Source of the DNA: a bacterium
Lineage (GTDB): Bacteria > Armatimonadota > Fimbriimonadia > Fimbriimonadales > Fimbriimonadaceae
Assembly: GCA_027483535.1 (NCBI GenBank)
Contig: JAIXUN010000004.1
Span: forward strand, 62,001-126,000
Direction: 5' to 3'
Length of the DNA: 64,000 bases
The notes beneath the pieces were generated by a model that made no database searches, was not told the DNA's origin, and saw only the letters and a list, made by a program, of their open reading frames with translations. The first letter of the stretch is position 1; each line of letters opens with the position of its first letter. The position numbers and the translations under genes were made by a program. Below, piece by piece: positions 17,801-27,350 of the stretch.

Positions 17801-18163
17801 CTACCCAGGTGCGGCAGCATCCTGGAGCACTTCAATAAGACCCACAATGTTGGCGTTTAGCTCGGGCAAATCCTCGGCCGGAATCCACCATTCGGTGTGA
17901 TGGCTAGCGCCAACGGTCTTGATCGGATACCGATCGACAAACTCCTTCCGAACCAGAAACCGGGTGACATAACCCTCACCGTACTGATCCAGATTCCACT
18001 TGTTCACCTCACGGGCGTACTGCAGGTTCGTTACCGGATAAAAGATGGGCTGAATGGGCAACCTCGGCGACCATTCCTGGTAGCCAGACGCGATGACAAG
18101 GTCTAGCTCCGCCCGATTGCACGGCCGGAACATCTCCACCGTTTCCACGTTCGACTCGCCCAT
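17801..18163 (-). CDS. Hypothetical protein of the 'ADP-ribosylation/crystallin J1' annotation group
   Basis: 120 residues. RPCNRAELDLVIASGYQEWSPRLPIQPIFYPVTNLQYAREV, GEGYVTRFLVRKEFVDRYPIKTVGASHHTEWWIPAEDL and NANIVGLIEV match a common small family usually named after ADP-ribosylation/crystallin J1, though without the catalytic signature of ADP-ribosylglycohydrolases. Function is unknown. The start is supported by TACCAT 6 nt upstream of ATG 18163. Confidence 0.7.
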   Translation of the reverse strand: MGESNVETVEMFRPCNRAELDLVIASGYQEWSPRLPIQPIFYPVTNLQYAREVNKWNLDQYGEGYVTRFLVRKEFVDRYPIKTVGASHHTEWWIPAEDLPELNANIVGLIEVLQDAAAPG

Positions 18164-18175
18164 TCCCGAATGGTA
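18164..18175 (-). promoter_or_regulatory. Leaderless-type -10 box
   Basis: On the minus strand TACCAT (18175-18170) is followed by 6 nt (TCGGGA) and ATG 18163. Confidence 0.5.
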
Positions 18176-18196
18176 CCTTTGCCCTTACTTCCCCTC

Positions 18197-18805
18197 TTAG
18201 GATTCCAACTGCGTCTTCAAAACCGTCAGGGCATCGCCCCACGCGCGTCGTAAACCATCCGCTTCGTCACGAGACTGTATCCGCGCGTGGTTGACGGTGA
18301 TGCCCGTTTTGCCGTCTTTCTCCACGAAAACCGCATCGACCATCGTCGGATTCTCGACGCCTGCCGTGGTCCACGCAATTCGCACGTCTTTGCCGGGTCT
18401 CAGGCGTAGCCAAGTGCCCGTGTTCCCGCCGTCGTCGGTGTATTCCGCACCTTCGGATGCGGCGTTGCAGCCCAGCCACCCGTTCTTAGCCGGGTCAGTA
18501 AACGCCTCGTAAACCGCCTGCGCCGATGCCTTTACGCCCTTGGTGCAGCAGATGTGGTAGCCGTCGGCAAGACCGTCTTTCTTGTTCACCACGCCTTTTG
18601 AACGCTCGAATTCCACCCAAATGGTGGTGGGCCACCACACGTCTTTTCCTCGACCGGTTTCGTTGTAGATCCACTGAATCACCATCCGCCGCCCTTCTTC
18701 GGGGCAGGTCTCGATGGCGGCGAACCATTCGGCGAAGGTTTTGCCGGTGGCGGCTTTGCACGATTCGTCGTTGACGGGGAAATCGGGTCCGAGATGTACT
18801 TTCAT
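18197..18805 (-). CDS. SRPBCC/AHSA1-like protein with N-terminal DUF4287-like segment
   Basis: About 202 residues. The N-terminal part (DESCKAATGKTFAEWFAAIETCPEEGRRMVIQWIYNE) resembles the DUF4287 helical domain; the C-terminal part (ICCTKGVKASAQAVYEAFTDPAKNGWLG, TWLRLRPGKDVRIAWTT, GKTGITVNHARIQSRDEADGLRRAWGDAL) is an activator-of-Hsp90-like START fold. It binds small hydrophobic ligands by family analogy; no catalytic residue is implied. ATG 18805 is preferred since the frame start at 18841 would overlap the upstream gene. Likely co-transcribed with the ligase-like gene. Confidence 0.75.
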   Translation of the reverse strand: MKVHLGPDFPVNDESCKAATGKTFAEWFAAIETCPEEGRRMVIQWIYNETGRGKDVWWPTTIWVEFERSKGVVNKKDGLADGYHICCTKGVKASAQAVYEAFTDPAKNGWLGCNAASEGAEYTDDGGNTGTWLRLRPGKDVRIAWTTAGVENPTMVDAVFVEKDGKTGITVNHARIQSRDEADGLRRAWGDALTVLKTQLES

Positions 18806-18830
18806 GGTCGATGGCTCAAAAGAGAAAGGA

Positions 18831-20096
18831 TCAGCGGACAACCGACTCTTTCACTGTCATATCGCCGCCGTGCGACGAGTCTAACACCGATCCCAGAAGC
18901 AGGCAAAAGGTGAGCCACGGACCTACAGTGAAGAAGCCCACCGCGGTGTGAGCGAGTGCGACAAAGAGCACTAGAGCAAACAGGCGTCTAGCGGCACCTC
19001 GTGGCAACTTTTGCACCTCTGCAATTGCCGAGAGAATAAAGAGAAGCAGACCAAATAATCCCAAAAGTCCTCGCTGATGCACGGCATCGAGAATGAGGTT
19101 GTGGAAAGAAGGGTTGGCCCGTTGCTGCGGGGTGAGATTACCGGGGGCAGTTTGAAGATAGACCGGGATCAAAAGCGCCGCTTTTCCGAGCAGTGATGGG
19201 CTCTTTGCCGATTCTAATCCCGCCTTCCACAGTTCCTGTCTCACGCCGAGGGACCCTTCAGCTACTTGGGATAGTTTTTCAAATCGCCCTACCGCGGAGA
19301 TCGGTGCGTTCCACCCAGAGAAAACGCATGAGGCGATGAGAATAGCAGCGCATCCGAGGATCGCCTTACTTTCGACCTTTGCTCGAACCGCAACGATGGT
19401 GTGGACAACCAACACGCCGCATGCGGTGATAATCCCTATACGGGACATGGTAAGCCCTAGAGCGCTGAGAAGTACGACTCCCGCAACCAATACAAATCGC
19501 CTTTTTGCGGGGCTGCCCTTGATGAGTTCTTCCAGGACGAAGGGAAGCATCAGGCAAATTTGGAACGCGAGGAAGCTCGGGTTTCCAAGGGTTCCAAAGG
19601 GTCGATACTGCAGAGCGCTCAGCCCAGAGCCAGACCACGGAATGGGGTCCAGTCCAACGCGTTGCAGGATCGCATAAAGACAAGCGAAGAATGTTCCGGC
19701 GACAAGTCCGTTATTGAGAAAAGTGGCTGAGTTGGCAATCTTGAACGTGGCGAAAAATGCGCCCAGACCAAGGGCAAAGACTCCGTCTGCTCCTGCCTCC
19801 GACCCCCACCATTCTCTGGCAAGCGTCCCCGACTGCAATGCCGGGAACAGAGCGCCAAGAAAACAGATCCAGAGGGCGGCACTTAGCCAAGGCGCGTTGC
19901 GCCGCAAGGTAACTGCCCGTAGTGCGACCAGCGTTAGAAGGCCGACGGTCCCGGCGATGAGCTTAGGTCGCTCGAAGGCGTCTGGCCCGGGATAAATGGC
20001 GATGGGGACAATCGCCCCCAGCGCAGAGGCGGCGATCTCACCCGCACGGAATCGAGAGTTCAGTCCGCCCGGGCTTTTCGGGGAGGCGGATTCCAA
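18831..20096 (-). CDS. O-antigen ligase-like multispan membrane protein
   Basis: 421 residues with about ten to twelve hydrophobic helices. The central segment RPFGTLGNPSFLAFQICLMLPF followed by TMSRIGIITACGVLVV resembles the conserved TxGNPN/S..SRG-like region of WaaL/Wzy-C proteins, and a large loop (about 265-345) contains NPSFHNLILDAVHQRGLLGL, equivalent to the catalytic HxxxL..xxxGxxG loop. It could ligate or polymerise a lipid-linked glycan. One base separates it from the upstream FecR-like gene, so they form an operon. The substrate is unknown; the Wzm/Wzt-like exporter at 2.6-4.6 kb is a possible partner (inference). Confidence 0.85.
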   Translation of the reverse strand: MESASPKSPGGLNSRFRAGEIAASALGAIVPIAIYPGPDAFERPKLIAGTVGLLTLVALRAVTLRRNAPWLSAALWICFLGALFPALQSGTLAREWWGSEAGADGVFALGLGAFFATFKIANSATFLNNGLVAGTFFACLYAILQRVGLDPIPWSGSGLSALQYRPFGTLGNPSFLAFQICLMLPFVLEELIKGSPAKRRFVLVAGVVLLSALGLTMSRIGIITACGVLVVHTIVAVRAKVESKAILGCAAILIASCVFSGWNAPISAVGRFEKLSQVAEGSLGVRQELWKAGLESAKSPSLLGKAALLIPVYLQTAPGNLTPQQRANPSFHNLILDAVHQRGLLGLFGLLLFILSAIAEVQKLPRGAARRLFALVLFVALAHTAVGFFTVGPWLTFCLLLGSVLDSSHGGDMTVKESVVR

Positions 20097-20097
20097 A

Positions 20098-22065
20098 TTA
20101 CGGCTGCGGGATGGTCGGCTTCTTCACGCCGAACGTGATTCGAAAACGCTTTCGATAGGACCGCATGATTACTTCCCGGTTGCTCACCCAGTCCAACCCG
20201 TATGTTGCTGAATAGGAAGGGTGAGCCGTAACGGTCGAGCGATCCGTATTAAGCGTGTCCGAGAGCACGATCGGGATGCCCTTTCGCGCCATAACGCCAA
20301 GAATATCCTGCCAAATCATGAGCTCGCCGTTAGGATGGACATCAAGTTCGTAACATTCAGGATAAGCCAGATCTTTTGAAGTTCTGTCTCTTCGTTCTGA
20401 CCCGTCCGACTCGATCTTCAAAACTTTCCCATCAATGGCGATTTCCTGTTCACCAAGAAGTAACTCCAGTTTGTTGATGTCCTGTTCATTCTGGTGTGTA
20501 TAAGAGTTACGGGGATTCGAGCTAATGAACTCCCACTTTTTGTTATTCAGTGGACCGTAAATCCATCTACCAAGGGGAGATAATTTCCAAGGAAAAATGT
20601 TCGCGTTTCTGACTCCTATTGAAGTGACCTTCAATCCGTCAATATGAAACCCGATCCACTTGATCGCATTCAGGTTAGAAATACTGAAGAATGCGAACCG
20701 TCCCCCGCGAGCAAACTCGATTCGCTCGGTCGCGTCTTCGAGCGCTATTCCTGTTTGCTTTCTGAAAATCTCTTTCGTCAAAATCGTGACAACTTTTTTT
20801 GACGGAACGTCGAGCAGAATCCACTCATTTCTCGCAGGAACCCACTCCTTTTTGCCCGAATCCTTGAAGATCTTCTTCTTTGAATCGTAAGTCAAAATCG
20901 GCGTCCTTTCCCAGCCCGTTGATGCGACAATTCTTTTTCCGTCTGGAGAAACTCCGATAACGGAACAAATCGGCTTTGTAGTGAGCCGTACCTTGCCGGA
21001 CCCATTCCAGTTCATCTTCCACAGTCCATCGTTTAACTTGGAAGCGAAAATGGTTTGGCCGTCTGGGCTCAACGATTCAAAGAAAAAGCCCTTGCCAACA
21101 TTTGACCGTCGACCATTTCCATCAACCGTCCAGAAATTTTGGCGACCGGTAACGTTTAGTGAGTTCGGAAGCCACGCCGGTTTGTAGGTGAAGTAGAAGC
21201 CACCGCCGCTATCTTCGCCATCGACAAAATTGGCAATTCGCTCGGACTTAGTGACCACGATCGTCTCCGCGTCCGGTCGACGGGGCTCCCGATTCTCATA
21301 ACCATAGAGCGCTTGAGTGGGTAGAGAAAGCAGCTGTCGAATCTCGTCGCGGTCTTGGTCGTTAAGCGGAGCCGTTGCCTGATCCTGGAAGTCGAATCCA
21401 TCCGCGGTTCGGAACACGTACTTCTCTCCCGCATTGATGGTTTTCGTATCTCCCGATGCGCTATCTAGGAAGACATCAACCTTTCCCTCGGCAACAAGAA
21501 CCGACGTGGTCTCTTCGCCGACCCCCACGCTGAATGCCGTGCCCTTTGCGGCGGTAGCGAGCATCGGACCAGAGACCTTGATCGTAGAGGGCTGCGCAAG
21601 CGTTCCGACTCGGAACTGGGCCTTACCCTTCTCAACTTGCACGTGCAGTTCCGCGGGCTTGGCGCGCACAAAGCTTGTCGGGTTGACCGTCACGTACTTG
21701 AGCCGCGAGCCGGGCAGAATCTTCGTATAGGCCAGTTCGCCACCCTGAATAGCCACTTCTTTCTTGCCCGTCTCCAAAAGGTCTGGAACTTGAAGCACTT
21801 GACCCTTTGCCACCTTTGCCAGAGCCTTATAAGTTGGAACGGCGGCATCGGGGTCCGTCTTTTCTTTCTGAAGCTTGGCGATTTCCGCATCTGATAGTTT
21901 GCGACTCAGCTTCGCATCGGAAGCCCACTGCACAATCCGGATCTTGGTTTTGTCCTCAGCGGTCTTCTTTGCCTGGGGAGCCATTAACCCAAGCACCGGA
22001 GGCAGCATGGCCGTCAACCCAAGGGCAATAAGTGGAGGGAGCAGATTTACAGACAGTCGTGGCAT
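20098..22065 (-). CDS. Exported FecR-domain protein with a TolB-like C-terminal region
   Basis: 655 residues. A signal-type N-terminus (about 1-30) is followed by a FecR domain (about 95-215: GSRLKYVTVNPTSFVRAKPAELHVQVEKGKAQFRVGT, ATAAKGTAFSVGVGEETTSVLVAEGKVDVF). The C-terminal 400 residues carry WD/TolB-like repeats (ESLSPDGQTIFASKLNDGLWKMNWNGSGKVRLTT, IGVSPDGKRIVASTG). FecR proteins of this kind, without a sigma factor, often lie beside CHASE2 cyclases, as here. It may be an envelope sensor or structural protein; signalling to the cyclase is inference from adjacency. Confidence 0.85.
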   Translation of the reverse strand: MPRLSVNLLPPLIALGLTAMLPPVLGLMAPQAKKTAEDKTKIRIVQWASDAKLSRKLSDAEIAKLQKEKTDPDAAVPTYKALAKVAKGQVLQVPDLLETGKKEVAIQGGELAYTKILPGSRLKYVTVNPTSFVRAKPAELHVQVEKGKAQFRVGTLAQPSTIKVSGPMLATAAKGTAFSVGVGEETTSVLVAEGKVDVFLDSASGDTKTINAGEKYVFRTADGFDFQDQATAPLNDQDRDEIRQLLSLPTQALYGYENREPRRPDAETIVVTKSERIANFVDGEDSGGGFYFTYKPAWLPNSLNVTGRQNFWTVDGNGRRSNVGKGFFFESLSPDGQTIFASKLNDGLWKMNWNGSGKVRLTTKPICSVIGVSPDGKRIVASTGWERTPILTYDSKKKIFKDSGKKEWVPARNEWILLDVPSKKVVTILTKEIFRKQTGIALEDATERIEFARGGRFAFFSISNLNAIKWIGFHIDGLKVTSIGVRNANIFPWKLSPLGRWIYGPLNNKKWEFISSNPRNSYTHQNEQDINKLELLLGEQEIAIDGKVLKIESDGSERRDRTSKDLAYPECYELDVHPNGELMIWQDILGVMARKGIPIVLSDTLNTDRSTVTAHPSYSATYGLDWVSNREVIMRSYRKRFRITFGVKKPTIPQP

Positions 22066-22213
22066 TGCAAGCTCAAATGGTCCGCGAGCGAGAAGTCAGA
22101 GAACCTTCTCTCGCAACGAATTGGCATTGACCTTACCGGTTCAAATGGGGCGACAACAGAGATTCAAGAGAGCCCAACCTTAACTTGCCTAAACTTGCAC
22201 GATCTTGCACGTT

Positions 22214-24013
22214 TTAGGGGTGGGATTGTTCAGTGGGAGCAATGGTAAACACGGGCACGGGCTCCGGAAATCCTTTCAACGTGGCAGACCCAACCGACTC
22301 AATTCGGGCCGCTCCCTCCACTCTTTTCGCGAATTCCGGTCCCACGCAAACCCTTGTTCCAACCTGACCGCAGTAGCTTTGCAGCCGAGCGGTGAGGTGG
22401 ATGGGTGCGCCGAACCAACTCCACTCCTCGTGACCTTGCTGCTTGACGATATCGCCCGAGATCACCCCAACCTCCACGCCAACGGTTAGGTCCGCCGAGC
22501 GGTCAAACGCGGCTCTTGTCTCGGCATCTAAGTGGGCGATCAAATCTTCAAAATCGAACACGGCTGTTAGGCAGCCGTCAACGTGGGAATCGTCATCGCC
22601 GTCCTGCTTCACCCAAAGCGCAAATACACCGTCGCCCATGGTTCGCTCGATGGTGCCTCCCCGTTTCCGAATGGAACCGATGAGCCCTTCCAGAACCGAA
22701 CCAAGCATGGCCCGAACCTGATTCAGCTCCATTCCCGAGATAGCAGCGGTAGATCCTTTGAGGTCGACAAACATGATCGCCGCCTCCACCTCTTGTCCCG
22801 GAGTGCGCCCAAGCAGAGGGTCGAACTTTTTGAGCCGCACTCCAAAGTAGCCGGTCGCAAGTCCAAGGGACAGTAACGCAGCAAGGATAGGAGCCGCCGT
22901 CTCGAGCCGAACTGACAAAGCCAAAAGCGACAACCTCGGCGCGAACAACCCTCCCCCAATGGCAATCGCTGCTCCAGACAGCAGTTGGAGAGGTTTTAAA
23001 CCGGACGCAATGAGAGCGGAAAGAAACCCCAAAAAGGCAGCCAAAGAAAGTGTCGAAAGGATCGATCCTTCTCGCACCTGCTTCTCCGCAGGTACGCATA
23101 GCGAGTTCACAAACTGGGCAATCAGATCGTGACCAACCATCACCCCAAACTGCTCGGTGCCGAAGTATTCCCTCGTATCGACCGACGATCCAACGATCAC
23201 GATCTTGTCGCGAAAACGTTCTGACGGCGCAGAGAGTGCTTCAGAAAACTCGATGGTCTCAAACGGCTTGGGGTCGCTTGTCCATTGGGTTCGATATTCA
23301 AGGTTGAGCCCGACCGGCCAAACAATCCCTTTCCCGACAAAGGCGTAGCGGTCGGGGTCGAACCGAATCTCGTCCAAAGAAAACCCTTTCCAAATCGCAG
23401 CGGTTCTAGCAGCAACATGCCAGTAAAACTCATCCGTTTCTGGGTCCTTTATTCTCAGGAACAGCCCCCGAATCACCTGGTCTGGATTCCAAGGGAGGAG
23501 CGAACCTGAGTCGACCCGTTCCGGCGCGAGCGGAGGCTTCAAGAAGTTGCCCTTAAAGGTTGCGGTTGGCTCTCCCTCCGCAAGAGTTTGACCGGAAACG
23601 GGCACGTGCCCCAAAACAACGCGCGTGTGCTCCAGGTTTGCCAGGACTTCTCGAACACGGTTGTTTTGCTCATCGTCCAATCGCTCGCTGAAGTCGTTAT
23701 CCATCAGAACCACGCGGGCCTGAGCTTTATCTAAATGAGTTAACAGGTCGGCAAAGACACGTCTGGGTAAAGGTGCATCCGGTTCTGCCCCGACCTCGCC
23801 GAGCTTTGCGAGCGTAGCCTTTGTTTGAGTAACGATGACAATCTCGGGCGAAGCAGGCGCAATGGCGGCCGGGGTTAACCTCAATTCCACGTACCCAAGC
23901 CAGGGGATAACGTTTACGGCCAGAACGGCTAATGGAACAGAAACGAGAGTGGCGATTGCGCTTACGACGAACCGTTTGCCTTGTTGTCCCTTCAACCAAC
24001 CGGCGGTTCTCAT
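22214..24013 (-). CDS. CHASE2-domain class III nucleotide cyclase-like protein with altered active site
   Basis: About 599 residues. One N-terminal helix is followed by an extracytoplasmic CHASE2 domain (about 45-320; ARVVLMDNDFSERLDD, DKIVIVGSSVDTREYFGTEQFGVMVGHDLIAQFVNS), three helices, then a class III cyclase domain. Both metal Asp are present (D417 in FVDLKGST, D461 in MGDG). The adenine-reading Lys of the usual KxxGD is Arg457, and the transition-state Asn is His539 (IHLTAR; Arg543 kept). Start 24013 has GGGGAAAGG just before it; the frame reaches 24214, overlapping the divergent regulator. Confidence 0.88.
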   Translation of the reverse strand: MRTAGWLKGQQGKRFVVSAIATLVSVPLAVLAVNVIPWLGYVELRLTPAAIAPASPEIVIVTQTKATLAKLGEVGAEPDAPLPRRVFADLLTHLDKAQARVVLMDNDFSERLDDEQNNRVREVLANLEHTRVVLGHVPVSGQTLAEGEPTATFKGNFLKPPLAPERVDSGSLLPWNPDQVIRGLFLRIKDPETDEFYWHVAARTAAIWKGFSLDEIRFDPDRYAFVGKGIVWPVGLNLEYRTQWTSDPKPFETIEFSEALSAPSERFRDKIVIVGSSVDTREYFGTEQFGVMVGHDLIAQFVNSLCVPAEKQVREGSILSTLSLAAFLGFLSALIASGLKPLQLLSGAAIAIGGGLFAPRLSLLALSVRLETAAPILAALLSLGLATGYFGVRLKKFDPLLGRTPGQEVEAAIMFVDLKGSTAAISGMELNQVRAMLGSVLEGLIGSIRKRGGTIERTMGDGVFALWVKQDGDDDSHVDGCLTAVFDFEDLIAHLDAETRAAFDRSADLTVGVEVGVISGDIVKQQGHEEWSWFGAPIHLTARLQSYCGQVGTRVCVGPEFAKRVEGAARIESVGSATLKGFPEPVPVFTIAPTEQSHP

Positions 24014-24121
24014 ACCTTTCCCCGAGAGTAAGTCTAGCCGGAAAGACATTGATGTACGATTCGGCAAAAACTCCCTTCCATCCACCCAGACTCGCCAGAG
24101 ACAATGAGAGTAGCCCCGGCG

Positions 24122-25837
24122 ATGCAGATTCAACTCATAGGCTCCATCACAATCGACGGCAAGCCGAGCAAACTCGGTCAGAATCGCCTGCTCCAACTGC
24201 TCGCCGTCCATCATCCCAAGCCCGTCGATCGGGGAGCGTTGCTCGCCGCTCTGTGGCCAGAGGATGAAAGTGCAGACGCCCGCAACCGACTGCGGGTGGC
24301 CCTTTCCAGACTCCGAGCCGAGGTGCCGCTCACCGAGACCGAATCCAAAAGCAGTGGTGCGGACCTAATTGGCTTCGACCGCAAAGAAGTAAAGGTTGAT
24401 CTTTACGAGGTGCTCGAAAAGCTCAGCGTCTCTCGAATCGAGCCTGATCCCTCGGTCGAGCAGAGCCTGTTGAAAGAATTAGCACCCCTCCTGAGCAAGA
24501 AGTTGTGCGTGCCTTCAGACTCAGAAGCGTTCCAACAGGCTCATAACGATTGGGCTCTCGCCGCCTCCCAGGGGCTCTCTCGCCTAGCTGGGTTAGCCGC
24601 CTCGAAAGGTGATTGGGACACATCCCTTGCCGGAGCCGAAGGGGTTCTTGCTCACTTCCCGTTTGATGCAGACGCCTGGGAATCCCGGATTCAGGCGATG
24701 GTGCGGCTGTCGCGCGGGCAAGAGGCGGCTCGACTCCTTTCCAAAGCGGTGAAGCAAGACGACACCGGGCAGCTAGCCGAACTTCAGAAGGAGCTTCCGC
24801 GACTTCTGGAAGGGGTCGAGCATCGGTTTACGCCCGGGCAATCTCAGTTGCTGTCTAAAGTGGTCGAACGGGCGTTTGAGGTCGACCACGACCTGCTCAC
24901 CGCCTTTCTTGCCAGCGGCGTTTTTCGCCTCGAGATGATTCGAGCGCCCGCAGACGCACTGCCCCTGCTGATCCAAGCGCAAGCACTTGATCTTCCGGAA
25001 GGGGATTTAACGGAGCGGATCGAGGTGCGGATCATCACCTGCCTGGGTTTGCTCAACCGGGACCAAGAAGTGGTGGACGAAGCGGAGCGATTTCTGAGCG
25101 GGCGAATCGGCCACGCGCGCAGGCGAATTGCCCTTCTGAATCAATCGTATAGCCTCTTCAAACTCGGCCAAGTCCAGAGGGCCCTGGATGCGATCGACCT
25201 TGCCATCCGGATAGCTGAAGAGACAGATGGCATCTTTGATGCCTGGCAGTGCAAAGCCCAAAAGGGGGCCATGCTGATTCACCTAGACCGGCTACCCGAG
25301 GCGGTGCCGGTGCTGAGCGGAGCGGTCGACTACTTCAATCAGAATCCGCTTGAACGAGACGCCGATCAGTGGGTGATCCAGGCAAACTACGCCCTTGCCC
25401 TGGCAAGATTGGGCGACCTTCGAACGGCGGCACCGCTGATTAAAGAAGCGGTACAGAAGTCGAAAGAGCTCGAGGCGATTCAACTGCCGATGCAAAAGGC
25501 GATCTACGGCTACATCCGAATTTTGGCGGGTCACCTGGTGGTGGGCGCTCAACTTCTTCAAGAAGCAATCCGCGAGAGCTACCGCATCGATCATCAGCAG
25601 TGCATGGCCATCGTTGGACTTGCGGGCGAGGCAATGTCGAAGTTTCCGCTCAGCGACGACACGACGTTGATGCAGTGGAAAGAACTCCGCAAAAAGCAGC
25701 CCTATCCGCTGACGCCTTGGGAGGCTCGAATCCTCAAGAAAGTCCACTCGTCAGTTAAGTTCAACAACGAACTTTCTGACGTAGCCAGATGGGCGGTAAA
25801 GAGTCTGAAGTCGATCATCCAACGAGGCTCCTCATGA
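24122..25837 (+). CDS. BTAD-type transcriptional regulator with TPR-like repeats
   Basis: About 571 residues. The winged-helix part at 1-95 (MQIQLIGSITIDGKPSKLGQNRLLQLLAVHHPKPVDRGALLAALWPEDESADARNRLRVALSRLRAEV) is the OmpR-like domain of the BTAD/SARP family. A bacterial transcriptional activation domain and a long array of helix-turn-helix TPR-like repeats fill the rest, with no ATPase. It is a probable DNA-binding regulator, divergent from the CHASE2 cyclase (starts 108 bp apart); a role in controlling that cluster is inferred. ATG 24122 is chosen over 24104 by the family N-terminus. Confidence 0.85.
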   Translation: MQIQLIGSITIDGKPSKLGQNRLLQLLAVHHPKPVDRGALLAALWPEDESADARNRLRVALSRLRAEVPLTETESKSSGADLIGFDRKEVKVDLYEVLEKLSVSRIEPDPSVEQSLLKELAPLLSKKLCVPSDSEAFQQAHNDWALAASQGLSRLAGLAASKGDWDTSLAGAEGVLAHFPFDADAWESRIQAMVRLSRGQEAARLLSKAVKQDDTGQLAELQKELPRLLEGVEHRFTPGQSQLLSKVVERAFEVDHDLLTAFLASGVFRLEMIRAPADALPLLIQAQALDLPEGDLTERIEVRIITCLGLLNRDQEVVDEAERFLSGRIGHARRRIALLNQSYSLFKLGQVQRALDAIDLAIRIAEETDGIFDAWQCKAQKGAMLIHLDRLPEAVPVLSGAVDYFNQNPLERDADQWVIQANYALALARLGDLRTAAPLIKEAVQKSKELEAIQLPMQKAIYGYIRILAGHLVVGAQLLQEAIRESYRIDHQQCMAIVGLAGEAMSKFPLSDDTTLMQWKELRKKQPYPLTPWEARILKKVHSSVKFNNELSDVARWAVKSLKSIIQRGSS

Positions 25838-25878
25838 TCGGAAGGGATGCCCACAACGTGTGATATAACGATATACAA

Positions 25879-26979
25879 ATGACGAGCTTTCTTATCTGCG
25901 CGGCAACAATGTGGATGCCGAGCCCCTCGATCTTGCCTGTGGCAAACGCAGGGGCGGAGACGCTCACCGCGAAGAACTTTGCGGTGAAGTTACGACCCGG
26001 CATCAACCTCGGCAACACCCTAGAAGCGATCCCTGCCGAGACGTCTTGGGGTAATCCGCTCACCCAGCCCGCCTACTTCAAAGCGGTGCGCAAAGCCGGA
26101 TTTAAAAGCGTTCGTATTCCTGCTGCGTACTCGCAGTACGCCCAGCCAAACCACAAGATCTCGCCGAAGTGGCTCGCCCGGGTGAAGGAAGTGGTGGACA
26201 TGGCCCTTGCCGCCGACCTTTACGTGATGCTCAACGTTCACTGGGACGGTGGGTGGCTTCAACCCACTTACAAGGCAAAAAGTGCGAGCGAAGCGAAGCT
26301 GCGCGCGTTCTGGCAGCAGCTCGGGGCGACCTTCAAAGACTACGATTCCAAACTGCTTTTCGCCGGGACCAACGAGGTGATGGTGGAAGGCGATTACGGT
26401 ACGCCTACCAAGGAGTACGCCGAGGTTCAGAACGGTTACAACCAACTGTTCGTGAACACGGTTCGAGAGATCGGTGGAAAGAACGAGAACCGATTTTTAG
26501 TGGTGCAGGGGTTCAACACAAACATTGGGCACACTGTCAAGTTCAATTCGGTGATGCCGAAGGACACGGCCAAGGGTCGGCTGGCGATGGAGATTCACTA
26601 CTACGACCCGTACAACTTTACGCTGAACGAAAAGAGCGATGTTTGGCAGTGGGGCAAGGGCGCCACCGACCCCAAAGTCACCGACAACTGGGGCGGCGAG
26701 GCACACTGCGACGCGCAGTTCAAATTGATGAAAATGAACTTCGTGGACAAGGGCATTCCGGTGATTCTGGGCGAATATGCGGCGATGGATAAGCCGAAGT
26801 TCGCGGGTCATAAGAAGTATCAGATGGCGTGGAATCGGTACGTGACGCTATCGGCCACCAAGCACGGCGCGGTTCCGATGCTGTGGGATATCGGTCTGGC
26901 GGGCGGGTTGTTCAACCGAACGTCGGGTGCGGTTCAGCACCCGGAGATGGTGAAGGCGATCGTCTCGGCGGCGAAGTAG
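25879..26979 (+). CDS. Secreted glycoside hydrolase family 5 (endoglucanase-like)
   Basis: 366 residues with an N-terminal signal sequence (about 1-25) and a GH5 TIM barrel. Motifs in order: RPGINLGNTLEA, GFKSVRIPAAYS, LYVMLNVHWDGGW, acid/base Glu166 in FAGTNEV, EIHYYDPYNFT and nucleophile Glu299 in VILGEYAA. The opening LGNTLEA and NVHWDGGW resemble cellulase/xyloglucanase-type GH5 members; the exact glycan is not predictable. It starts 41 bp after the BTAD regulator and could be co-transcribed with it. Confidence 0.92.
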   Translation: MTSFLICAATMWMPSPSILPVANAGAETLTAKNFAVKLRPGINLGNTLEAIPAETSWGNPLTQPAYFKAVRKAGFKSVRIPAAYSQYAQPNHKISPKWLARVKEVVDMALAADLYVMLNVHWDGGWLQPTYKAKSASEAKLRAFWQQLGATFKDYDSKLLFAGTNEVMVEGDYGTPTKEYAEVQNGYNQLFVNTVREIGGKNENRFLVVQGFNTNIGHTVKFNSVMPKDTAKGRLAMEIHYYDPYNFTLNEKSDVWQWGKGATDPKVTDNWGGEAHCDAQFKLMKMNFVDKGIPVILGEYAAMDKPKFAGHKKYQMAWNRYVTLSATKHGAVPMLWDIGLAGGLFNRTSGAVQHPEMVKAIVSAAK

Positions 26980-27044
26980 TTGGTCGGAGATATTCCCCTC
27001 CGTGGGAGGGTGCCCCGTCAGGGCCGGGTGAGGGGTCCAGGAAA

Positions 27045-27350
27045 GCGGCGGAGCCGCGACAATCATCGCAGCCCAGGGTTTTAACCCTGGGTCAGAGGTT
27101 CTCGTTTAACGTAAGAACGGCGGAGCCGTGGCAATAAATCTATGGCCGCAGTAATACCAAATCGATTCCACCCCTCACCCCCTGGCCCCCTCTCCCCTCC
27201 GAAAACGGATGGGCGAGGGGGAGTGTTTTGTATGGCACCCAAACCTAGGGCGTTGCCCTAGGCTGCGATGATTGCCGGGGCTCCGCCCCTTTGTTCTGGT
27301 CGTCTCCGTTCATTGGTTCCGTGAAAGTATCTAGTCGGTCCTCCGGACCT
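27045..27350 (+). repeat. Composite repeat, copy 1
   Basis: An ordered series: Family II (+), Family I (-), Family II (-) with the CCTAGGGC stem, a unique-looking linker (GTTCTGGTCGTCTCCGTTCA) and the GGTCCTCCGGACC palindrome. The same order and most of the sequence recur 537 bp downstream at 27582-27883, so the series was duplicated as a unit. Confidence 0.85.
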
